Shown here one piece after another: positions 54,958-64,000 of a stretch of DNA of 64,000 nucleotides. Origin of the DNA: Tretioscincus oriximinensis (lineage: Eukaryota; Chordata; Lepidosauria; Squamata; Gymnophthalmidae); contig JAJVDF010000260.1 in assembly GCA_022410635.1 (NCBI GenBank), forward strand, positions 145,465-209,464, given 5' to 3'. Position 1 is the stretch's first letter, and each line of letters starts with the position of its first letter. The notes under the pieces are model-generated. The model made no database searches, was not told where the DNA came from, and was given only the letters and a program-made list of their open reading frames with translations. The position numbers were made by a program, and so were the translations under genes.

Positions 54958-55216
54958 CCAGAAAGCATAGAGAGCTTCAGGAAATAAAATGAATCCATAG
55001 CAGATGCCCCAGCAGCAAGGCCATAGAGAGATCCAGGAGTCAAAGCTTTGCAGATCTCCCTGGCAAATTCTCCAGGAGAAAGGTCACTAAGAGCTCCAGG
55101 AAGCAAAGCTCTGCAGGTGAACCCCTAGCAGATTCTCTAGCAGCTAGGCCACAGAGAGCTTCTGGAGGCAATGTTTTATAGATGAATCCCTAAGTTGATG
55201 CTCCAGCAATAAGGCC
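54958..55216. repeat. Minisatellite, about four units of 52-66 bp
   Basis: Units begin at about 54958, 55010, 55072 and 55137. Each carries AGAGAG(C/A)T.CAGGA, a GCAAAGCTTTGCAG-like word and a CCTAGCAGATTCT-like word. Divergence is moderate. The restart at 55203 is truncated. Confidence 0.8.
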
Positions 55217-55224
55217 AAACACCC

Positions 55225-55625
55225 AACTACCACCACTTCTTCTGGAAGTAATTTCCACAGATCAAAGACTGCTGGTTAAAAAATATACTTTCTCTTGTCC
55301 GTTCTAATTCTTCTACCCATCAGCTCCAAAGAGATCCCCCTTGATCCTAGCATTTTGTGATAGAGAAAATATTTTTTCTCCATTTACCTTATCCAGCCCC
55401 ATCCATACACTTCAATCAAATTACTTCTTCAACATTGTCTTTCAAAGTTGAAGAAACTTAGATGTTGCAGCCTGATTTTGTAAGAGATTCTGTCCTAGCT
55501 CCTTGCTCTTTCTNGTTGCCCTTTTTATGCATCATCTCCAGCTCCACAATATCTCTTCAAAAGTGTGGTCACCAGAATTGTACACCATACTCCAAATGTG
55601 GTCTCATCATGGCTTTATAAAGAAA
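55225..55625 (-). mobile_element. CR1-clade LINE remnant (ORF2 end)
   Basis: TGATAGAGAAAATATTTTTT, ATACACTTCAATCAAATTAC, AGATGTTGCAGCCTGATTTT and CCAGCTCCACAATATCTCTT align in order with the inverse of the 14199 and 46865 copies. Confidence 0.75.
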
Positions 55626-55629
55626 AACT

Positions 55630-56720
55630 ATAACACTTGCCAAATTAGATGGCGTTCTGACATGTATTTTTAATCTATCTTCAATCCTGAAGAACTGGAC
55701 TAAAGCACATTTTTCCTGGTTTAGTCTAGTTCTTCATGATTAAAGTACATGTTGGAACAGCACCTGATTTTTTATTCCCCTTCCTAATTACCCCTAAAAT
55801 TGAATTTGCTTTTGTCACAGTTGCTCACACCAGAACAAAGATGTCCCTCCTTTCCTAGCACATTCCTTCTGCACAGATTGAAGTATAGACCACACAAGGA
55901 AATTTATGAAGGAAGGAAACATTTGTCCCTGTAAAAGTATCAGGTAGGTCCCCCAAGACACCCCCCGCAAAATAGGTCAAAGCACATGGGATACAAGTTA
56001 AATGCAATAGTCTTATACTCCTTGGCTGGAAGAGAAGGGCCATATCTGCCAAAGGGACCTTTCTCATGTTCTAACACCTGGCCTTCCGGTCCCTCTGGGA
56101 AAGGAGGCCAGCTTGAGAAATGCCCCACTCCACGCCAGGCACAGGGATCTTTCAAGGGCAATTACCTGCTGCCAAGGGGCTCCCTTCTTTATGCTACTGC
56201 TTTGATCATTGCCTTGTGTTTGACAGTTTTAAAGCACAGAATTTTAAAGGGATGAGTGATGTTTCTTAACAGCTTTCAGGCTCTCCACTTTCTCTTTGCT
56301 CCAGGAATCATGGNAGATTTTCCATTCTGGTTTGCACAGCTGAGCACAAAGCACAGGTGCAAGGTGTTAAAAGGATGANGCCAGGGGGCTTAAGAAGTAG
56401 CTCTTCCAAATTCAAGAGTTGGGGGGCAGATGGACGTGATATACCAAAAGTCCTTGGAAAGGTAAACTGGCTGCCCATAATGGGAGGGCCAAGCCAAGGT
56501 TCACAGGCCTGTCAATTGTGCCACAGCATACACCTTAATACTGCAGCTCAGCTGTCATTAGATTCTTTCTCAGAGTCCAGACACAGCAGATAAGGAAGAT
56601 CTATTCTTTAATGTCAGTTTTTACTTTCCCCAAGGCAGACAAGCAGCAGACTGAATCCCTCCGCTGGATTTATTTTCTGGTCTATGTTTTACAAGCAAAA
56701 GTCTTCCTTGAAACTAATCT
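55630..56720. other. SFXN5 intron segment without recognised features
   Basis: A short stretch of LINE-like sequence is seen to about 55850; after that no repeats or exons were recognised. Overlapping open frames on both strands at 55855-56255 look accidental. Confidence 0.35.
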
Positions 56721-56724
56721 AATA

Positions 56725-58240
56725 CAGGGTTACCAGATAAAATCTGGGGTAGATTTAATGGCTACAGAAGACTTTTCACTAGGTGCATCTTCTTCTAATG
56801 GTTATAGCACTTGGGGGAAAATAACTTTTTCATAACATTTAAAGCTACAAAGCAATGGATTTTATTTATTTAAAATGATTTATATCCTGCTCTTCACCTT
56901 TGGTCCCGGGCCAGTCAACAAAATATCAAAGAAGTTAAAAATATATATTAATAAAACATTTAAAAAGATCCATTTTACATGGTAACACCATCCTAATAGT
57001 AAAACCTATTCTGCATTAGACCTTTTTCCAATCCAGGAAAGAGTCTAAGGGGACTGCTACCCACATGACAATCCAGGATAGCACAGGCCACTTAAACTGC
57101 ATGAGGATATCTTTACACACACCTGGTCCTGATCCTAACTTGGTGGCACCTGCCAGCATCCATTTATTTGCAGTTCAATGGAGTTCCTAAGATTTCAACA
57201 GTATCAGAGAGCAAAAGAAAGGACCACTCAAACATATATTATGTATTTATTATGTGAAATCTGTATTAAGAAGTTACTTAATCCAAATTAACTNTAGCAG
57301 CATACATCTGCATCTGCTTTAGATCTGAGACAATTTTTGTTACAATGTGGGTTCGATACAGACCCCTTGCNCTCAGATTCAGTCTATGTGTGGTTGCACC
57401 ACTGCAGACAACATTGGTATAAATGCAGTACTGATTAATGTGATCCACCTCCATTCTAGATTAGGGGGCTCTTAGTAAGAACCTGATCTGGATTATCCCT
57501 AGTCCTATGTAGATGTTCTGTTTTACACACAGAGATAACTGTGAAGCACAGCCACAAGACAAATTGAAACTAGTTTACTTCAGCTGTAGGATGCTACTGA
57601 AAGAGCCCTGGAGAACCTGTAACACAATTAATGGAAGCCTGAGTCTTAGAAGTAGTTTTACAAAGACACCACACAAATAAAAACTACTTACACAAAACAC
57701 AAGGAATTCCCATAGGCAACAAGTGGAACAGAAGGTGATGCCCATTAGACAAAGATAAACATGATCAAGTTTGGATCAGTTGCCAGCTGCTACTGTCTGT
57801 GGAATTCCCAGCTTAACTTCACCAGAACAACTGGAGTCTGGCTGTTGAGTTTTATTAGCTTCCCGAATTACCGTAACCTTTTCTGCACTTGCTTTTCCTT
57901 TCTGCAAGGTGCAAAGTTATGACTATCAATCTAGTCTTCTTTTTCCTCAGCTGTAGTCCCAGAAGGACCTCTGGTAGGCTGTCTATCTCTAGATGCCCAA
58001 ACCCAGATGGGTCCTCCTCATTCAAGTCATCACTGGATGAGGAGGGAGACGTGAAGAAGAGAATGTAGACCATGCATAGATCAACAAGCAAGACTATATT
58101 TGCAACAGAGAAACTACCACCTGAACTCTATCTATATCTCCTTCTGCCTCAGTTTGAAAGCCCAGCAGGACAAAGGGGCTTATATTGCCTCATAATCACC
58201 TTTTTTGGAACCAGAACAGTCCTGCCTTCAGATTCTGGCC
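56725..58240. repeat. R4 copy, repeat 3' end and dispersed repeat
   Basis: 56725-56860 is R4 (GGGTTACCAGATAAAATCTG). 56865-56990 contains TTTATATCCTGCTCTTCACC with an (AT)-rich tail. 57290-57560 resembles 730-1070. The rest is unassigned. Confidence 0.45.
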
Positions 58241-58385
58241 AAGCAATTTCTTCATCAGCACAATGAATTGGTTTCATTTTTATTGGGCTCATTATGCAAA
58301 TCCAAAGCAGCATAATTGAAGCCTCCCTCAGAAACAAATGCATCACAGTGTTTTTCAAAAGTGTAGTTGTCTCCTAAAGTGTTGA
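58240..58385. promoter_or_regulatory. Candidate noncoding element with POU octamer
   Basis: This segment holds CATTATGCAAATCC, with the octamer ATGCAAAT at 58294-58301, plus CATAATTG and further ATTG/CAAT cores within 60 bp. It has no similar copies in the window. It could be a conserved POU/homeodomain-bound element in the SFXN5 intron. Confidence 0.25.
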
Positions 58386-58619
58386 AGGCTGGGAGGGAGA
58401 AGAAAAAGGAATAGCAATTTCCTTTCTTTATATTCTGCAACATCAGCAGCCCTCAGTTGCTGTGAAAGGGAAGACCGCAGTCAGGGCAGTATGGAAATGT
58501 ACTGGATCCTTTTAACATTGTGAACTACAATACAGGGCGGTGAGAGCCAATGCAAGCAGACCTACATTCATTTATTTTTATATATCCAATCCTATACTCA
58601 GGATATATACTCAGGTTAA

Positions 58620-59060
58620 AAATCCATTTAGTAAAGAGTTCTATAGCACCTTAGAGACACACAAGAAAAAGAGAGTCGGCAGGAGTTTTCATAGATACGT
58701 TTACTTCTTCAGATGGATGGAATGGATGGAATGTTCCTCCTTTCCATCCAGATAGATACTCTAGTAATGGGATCTTGTACTACATTAGAGTATAATAAGA
58801 AAAAGGGAGGCAGCATGTGATTTTCTAGATCAAGACTTCTTCGTTAGAGAGATAGAATGATATTCTAGCAATGGGATCTTAGAGACTAACCAAAAATGTA
58901 GGCAGCATGAGCTTTTGTAGACATTTGAAAAAGTATATTTGTCTACAAAAGTTCCTGCTGACCACCTTTTGTTATTGTTATTAGTTTCTAAGTGCTACAA
59001 GACCCCATTGCTAGATATTCTGGACTGAGACTAACATGGCTATTTCTTTGAACTCTAAAG
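58620..59060. mobile_element. Cluster of foldback-SINE-family copies
   Basis: At least three partial copies in both orientations occur here (AAGAAAAAGAGAGTCGGCAG; GGCAGCATGAGCTTTTGTAG; GTCTACAAAAGTTCCTGCTG; GACTAACATGGCTATTTCTT). A short GGATGGAATGGATGGAATG duplication lies at 58715-58732. Confidence 0.65.
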
Positions 59061-59727
59061 TTAAAAAACTAGAATGGCTAAAAACAGTGACAATGTCTGC
59101 ATAGGGAGAGGATGTTATTTTCTCATCTGAAGGCTAGGGTGAATTGGTGTATCTTCATCTGATGTCTAAACACATACAGTGAGGATGCCTGATGCACCTG
59201 AGAAAGGACTGTTCCATAACCTGGGGGCTGTCACTGGAGCAGCTAGAGCCAAAGCACTGCCTCATTGCACAGCCTTTCCTAGATGCCCTAATTATCCCTT
59301 TCTGAACTTGCTTTTCCTTTCCTCACATGGCACAATCTTGAATATTAAACTATCCTTTTCTTCCAAGCAAACATGATGTTTGCACTGTTAATTGTTTAAC
59401 TACTTTCCAATCTCTCCAAAAGCAGGCTTAGACTAACCATAAAAAACTTTTCCTGAAATTGCAAATATTGGATACCAGTCCTTCATGTCACATGACATAT
59501 TTTCATTCAATTGTAGTAAGGGGAGAGAAGGCAGGTAAGCATGTCAGATTACCATCAGAATCTGTATTACCTGTAGCACCTGCTGATGCTTCAGATGACT
59601 TACAAAGGATAATAAGGCTGGGCCTGACTCAGCAGTTCCCTGTTAGTCCCTTCTCTGAGACTCTCCGCCTGCTGACTGCATCCGTTCCTACTAGGACTGG
59701 AGTTATAATAGGAAGGTTCCCTTACAG

Positions 59728-60458
59728 CAGACCTGGGCATTGTACGGCCCCCGGGCCGCATACGGCCCTTTGATTGGCTCTGACCGGCCCATGTAATGTT
59801 AATTGGATCGACGGGGGGCTCCTCATAATGCATCCTCCCCTTCGCTTCCGGGCGATTCCTGGGCAGCCCTTGACGGCGGCGCTGGGGCTGATGCTGCTGG
59901 CTGCCTCCTGCCGGGCGCCGTCGCCTTCCCGCCCCTCTGGAGCCTCCCTCAGCCGCCCTCGACGGGGCGCCCCGCNGCGGGGCCCAGGAGAGGCAGCCCT
60001 GCTGCAGGAAGGTCGCACTGCCGCNNCCGCGGGGGCAACTTCGGCATAAGCGCGGCTGCTCAGCACTTCCTTCGTGCTCAGAGGCGACGCCGCTCACAAC
60101 CAGGCGATGGTGCACTGGANGGGCGAGAACAGCAGCGTAAGGGCCGCCGGCGGGATGGAGGAGGCGGAGGAGGGGGGGATGTTCCCAGGGGAGGGGGGGA
60201 GGGGGCTGCCCCCCCTTCCACCCCCGTCTCAAGATCTGTGGGTCTCCCTCGGGCAGNTTGTAGTGTTAGCCCAGACCTGGGCAAGGGGCGGCCTGCCTAT
60301 TGTCTGACCGGCCCACCCGTCTTAGCTCAGAGTTGGGNGTGTGGTTTTACTGTTATATACAGTANTGGGTAGAATNGAGTTAACTNTATTAGTCCAGCCC
60401 TCTAAAACCATCCCAATTTCTCATGTGGCCCCTTGGGAAAATTAATTGCCCACCCCTG
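59728..60458. mobile_element. hAT-like nonautonomous element (731 bp) with CpG-rich core
   Basis: It is flanked by perfect 8-bp direct repeats CCTTACAG (59720-59727 and 60459-60466). The ends are CAGACCTGGGCATTGTACGG and AATTGCCCACCCCTG, like the 188-bp relative at 19201-19388. A second internal start, CAGACCTGGGCAAGGGGCGG, lies near 60271, so the element looks composite. The core at about 59820-60250 is strongly GC- and CpG-rich and encodes no transposase. Confidence 0.88.
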
Positions 60459-60479
60459 CCTTACAGCTAGCTGGCTGTT

Positions 60480-61520
60480 CACTATAGGGATACTGAATTT
60501 CTCCCTCTCCCAAATTGTGAACAGAAATGTTAACAAATTGACCAATCTATAAATGGAACAGGTCACCTTGGATTGCTTCAAACCTACCTAGTAACACGAA
60601 TAAGTAGAATCATGCAAACTATAACTCAAAGAAATGGATAAAAAGAAATAAGCACACACATACACCTTTTTTTCTCTTATTCGCACCCAAACACAAAGCA
60701 GAATTAATNGATATTATAAACAAAAATCAAGTGACAGGCAGGCAGAGAAGGCAAGATCAAGACCACAGACACCACACCAGCCTGCCTGGACAAAATGTCT
60801 TTAGTTCTAATTGCAGGATTACATGGAAGGAGCCAAATAGATCCTTTGAATAACAGGACAACTGAAAGTCTAGGCAATGTGGACGGGGTCTTTCCACATT
60901 GAAAACAAGCAGTCTCCTGGGGAAAAAGGCAGAATGATATGTACCAGAAAGGCAGGAGAAATGCGCGCAAATAAAATCTGCCAACCACTGAAGGTAAACA
61001 AGGTGGAGAAGCTTTTGCATTAAAGCTGCTATTCTGGTCCTTCATTTGCTGGTGATATCTGGTCACTTAAATCCATTCCTTGCCCCATGCTAATGCAATT
61101 AAAAGCCAATGGATGGCAGGTCTCTCCACACACCTGATTAAAAGCTAACAAGGCAAGAGAATTCTGTATCTGCAGAGAGCAATATGAACAACTAAACCCA
61201 CATGCTCCAGTCACCAAGATCCCAAGAATTCTGAGGCTCCAAACACTTTCAAAGACAGACCAGNATAGGCGTCCAGTCTTTATGGAGCCAGATTGACACA
61301 ATTTACTATTTTTACAGGGTAATAAACCACCTTGTAGATTGCCATGGCAACAGACTGATGGGATATAAATTCTCTTAATATGCGGCCAAGGGTGTGTCGC
61401 CTCGGGAAGGAAGAGGCAATGGCACCAAAGTCCAGCTGAAGACAACTGATCCAGAAGCAAAGGTACCAGGTTGCCACATTTCTCATGGGAACAATGGGCT
61501 AAATGGCTTCCTCACAGTCA
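60480..61520. other. SFXN5 intron segment without recognised exons
   Basis: 60520-60600 has R5-like traces. The remainder to 61500, which includes a 143-codon minus-strand frame at 61029-61460, shows no sideroflexin similarity or other domain. Confidence 0.35.
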
Positions 61521-61524
61521 GCTT

Positions 61525-62050
61525 GCAGCTCCTTACAGACTAACAAGAGAAAGAGAGGCAGCACGATAATCTTTGGGATCAGGCCATAATCCATCTAATC
61601 CAGCATTCCGTCTGACTCTATGCCAGTCTGGTCTTGTGGTTAGACTGTCAGACTCTTATCTGGAAGTTTCCTGGTTCAATTCTGCACTCCTTCACAAAAG
61701 CGAACTGAGTGGCCTTGGACTAGTCACTGTTCTTTGAAGTTCTCTCAAACAGAACAACAGAAGCCTGTTTGATTTCCTTTTTGTTGAGAAAAGCAGGGTA
61801 TAAAAACCAACTTTTCTTCTTCTCCATGAAACCAGCCAGATAAACTTGGAGTAGCCATAGCTCTTTGTAGCTTTCCCAGCCCCACCTACTACAGAAGGTG
61901 TGAAGAGAAGAACAGAAGGCTATGGAAGCTTCTTTTATTCCTTTTGGGTTGAGAAAAGTAGCATATAAAAAGCAACTCTACTCCTTCTCTTCCTCTTATT
62001 CACTTACACTCATTGGTTTCTAAACTGCTATGAGACCCTCTTGTTATGAG
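61525..62050. mobile_element. SINE fragments
   Basis: A foldback-SINE fragment is at 61525-61570. The tRNA-headed SINE follows at 61620-61815 (GTGGTTAGACTGTCAGACTC, CCTGGTTCAATTCTGC, GAAAAGCAGGGTATAAAAAC). A second 3' part is at 61830-61990. Confidence 0.65.
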
Positions 62051-62254
62051 TTTCTGGACCCAGATCAAATAGACGTTTGGATGAGAGTTTGGCACTCTAA
62101 CCGCAAGAACAGATTGACACAGTGAGCTGGAACACTGAACTAGATGGATTATGGCCTGATCTCAAAGGCTACAATTATGGTCTCATAGACTTACATCCCC
62201 CTGAGCACACGTTCCTACTGTCCAATCAGAAAACAGGTCTGAAGGTGCCTAATG

Positions 62255-62390
62255 GTGGATATAAAGCAGGATAAAGTTTGCCCAGGATAAAATGGACACA
62301 CAAGTGCAGAAGGCATTAGAAGCTGCACCTGGTGAAATGTCCTCTCTTCCAGTGCCATTAAAGGTCCAAAACCCTAATTCAAGGCCATTA
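62255..62390 (-). mobile_element. R4 TIR MITE, diverged
   Basis: AGAAGCTGCACCTGGTGAAA, CAGTGCCATTAAAGGTCCAA and AAACCCTAATT resemble R4 in inverse orientation. Confidence 0.5.
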
Positions 62391-62454
62391 TAACCTGCAA
62401 GGAGCCTGGGATATGCTTTATATAGACATATTGTGTTTTTCATTTGCCAGTTCC

Positions 62455-63360
62455 AAGAGGAAGAACTGCCTAAAAATCTTGTCGTTGTATAAATCTATGG
62501 TGAAGCCATATTTGGAATACTTACAACTCTGGTCACACATCTTAGAAAAGCTGTTGTGGAACTGAAGAAGGCACAAAAAAGGGCAACAAGAATGATTAAG
62601 AGGCTGGAACAAAACCCCTTACAGAATCAGGCTGCAATGTCTAGGTTTCTTCAGNTTCAAAAGGCAGTTTTAAAGAGATGATCTGATTGAAGTGTATAAA
62701 ATCATGCATGGGATGGTTAAGATGAAAAAATATGTATTTTCTCTATCATACAACACTAGGACCAAGAAGCATTCTGTGAAGCTGATGAGTAGAAGAATTA
62801 GGAAGNCAAGGGAAAGCATTTTTTCATCCAGAGGAATATTGGTTTATGGAATTTACTTCCAGAAGAGGTGATGGTACCTAACAGCCTGGACAGTGTATTA
62901 ATAACACTAGGATGGATGACTTGATCAGGACTATAGGATGAAGCATCAGGCAGGATTCCTTAAATTTGCAGGCTCCCAAGGTGAGGTTTTTGCCTCCTCC
63001 TTCTGCTGGAGATATCCAGGTGCAATTGGTGGACCACTGAGTGAGACATAGGGCTCCTTTTATGTTCTTATGTAAGATATAGTTCAGAATAACTCAACCT
63101 GCATAGCCAGTGTAGACTATGGCAGGCCCCACTTGACTAATCCTCATGCCAGTGTAGACCATGGCAGGCCCCATTTGGAGGCTGCCACAGTCTACATTGG
63201 CATATGGATCACAAGTCCCTAACCAAAAGTTGAAAGCAGATGAAGGTTTTGTATCCTCCTTCTGCTTGAAATGCCCTGGTGCAATTGGTGGGACTCTGAG
63301 TGAGTCAGAAGACTGGACAAAATGGGCTTTTACTATATATTCTTATGTTTGAGCAAGAAT
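62455..63360 (+). mobile_element. CR1-clade LINE, ORF2 end and 3' region, with a P1 remnant
   Basis: AAAAAAGGGCAACAAGAATG, ACAGAATCAGGCTGCAATGT, TGATTGAAGTGTATAAAATC, GGAATTTACTTCCAGAAGAG and a tail ending TTTTATGTTCTTATG at about 63073 give the whole 3' half in sense orientation, with frames broken. 63080-63225 carries two P1-like GCCAGTGTAGAC(T/C)ATGG words. A further LINE 3' end reaches 63360. Confidence 0.75.
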
Positions 63361-63364
63361 GTGG

Positions 63365-64000
63365 AGTAGGAAACCAGTGGATAGATTTTTTTTTAAAAGA
63401 GCTGGTGCAGGCCAAAGAGAGAATTCTGGCACAAAACAGAAATCTCTATCCCTCTAGGTGCCTCCCACCACCACCTCCCACCACCTAAATGAGAAGTTTT
63501 CAAGCCTCTGCAAAGATGTTTATTTTTGTTTGACTTATTAATGGCTTGGAAGCATCCACAGACAGACCCTTCACACAATGGCAAGGCAGAGAAATGTTCT
63601 GATGCTCACCCGCACGCCACATACTTGGTTGTAGGGCACTGAGTTCACAATGGAGATATTTTGCATTCTTCAAACGGGACTGAGAGAAGAGCAGGAAACC
63701 CGATCTGGGGCAGACTCTGTTTAGTAGGAACTGTTCTGCCTCCACACAGCCTCTGCTCAGGTCCTTTCAACAGGGATTGTGAGACCTATATATGGCTTCT
63801 CTCCAGCCTAAGAATTTTGGCCTCAGAGCTNATACAGGCCTTATCCCGCTGCTATGTACTTTTGTTTAAATGTCTCCTCCAGAAGCCCTAAAGCCCTTTT
63901 TCTGTGTGACTGCAGCCTCAGGCTCAGCTGTCAGAAATCACTTGGGAGTGATTCCTAGGAAAATGTGAAAAAGTTTAGTTGTCCTTTTGAGAGGAGACCA
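63365..64000. other. SFXN5 intron, window end: nothing recognised
   Basis: The minus-strand frame at 63500-63745 does not resemble a sideroflexin. No repeat or exon is supported. Confidence 0.35.

Noticed and set aside
59600..60232. A 210-codon minus-strand frame
   Set aside because: It lies mostly inside the CpG-rich hAT element and shows low-complexity composition.
61029..61460. Possible earlier SFXN5 exon (143-codon minus-strand frame)
   Set aside because: The translation does not match sideroflexin transmembrane or loop sequences and has no suitable splice sites.
63500..63745. Possible SFXN5 exon near the window end
   Set aside because: No similarity to sideroflexins; the frame is short and lacks matching phase.

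Overview
This is vertebrate chromosomal DNA, most likely from a squamate reptile. The evidence is the repeat content: CR1-type LINE 3' ends in both orientations, tRNA-headed SINEs resembling Sauria SINEs, L1-like AT-rich remnants, hAT-type elements with 8-bp target duplications, and several families of palindromic MITE-like elements. Genes are sparse, spliced and separated by long introns. Species is not determinable from the window.

Genes. The central gene is EMX1 on the + strand, complete in coding sequence: exon 1 (11805-12237), exon 2 (18730-18914) and exon 3 (32849-33016), giving 261 residues with a 60-residue homeodomain at residues 163-222. Introns are about 6.5 kb and 13.9 kb. Exon 1 sits in a GC-rich CpG island (about 10.3-12.9 kb) that is free of intact transposons. 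Two polyadenylation signals lie downstream, at 33308 and 33498. About 18 kb further on, the terminal coding exon of SFXN5 (mitochondrial sideroflexin 5) lies on the minus strand (50949-51026). EMX1 and SFXN5 are therefore convergent, as I recall for mammals. No other coding exon could be supported up to position 64000, so the last SFXN5 intron exceeds 12.9 kb.

Layout. 1-10.2 kb: upstream intergenic DNA with CR1, a nested hAT MITE, palindromic elements and a 50-N gap at 10222-10271. 10.3-12.9 kb: CpG island and EMX1 exon 1. 12.2-32.8 kb: EMX1 introns, packed with palindromic MITEs, two foldback SINE insertions, microsatellites, a tandem duplication and LINE remnants. 33-50 kb: the EMX1-SFXN5 intergenic region, with LINE and MITE debris and one strong candidate enhancer (46190-46460) rich in homeodomain-type TAATTA sites. 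51-64 kb: the last SFXN5 intron, with a minisatellite, a CG-rich hAT element and more LINE remnants.

The genes do not form a pathway. EMX1 is a transcription factor of forebrain and urogenital development. SFXN5 is a mitochondrial inner-membrane carrier. Their proximity is conserved synteny, and candidate enhancers between and inside them could act on EMX1. I found no prokaryote-like system. The most unusual structures are the perfect 95-bp foldback SINE in EMX1 intron 2, the dense family of palindromic elements around EMX1, and the homeodomain-site cluster.
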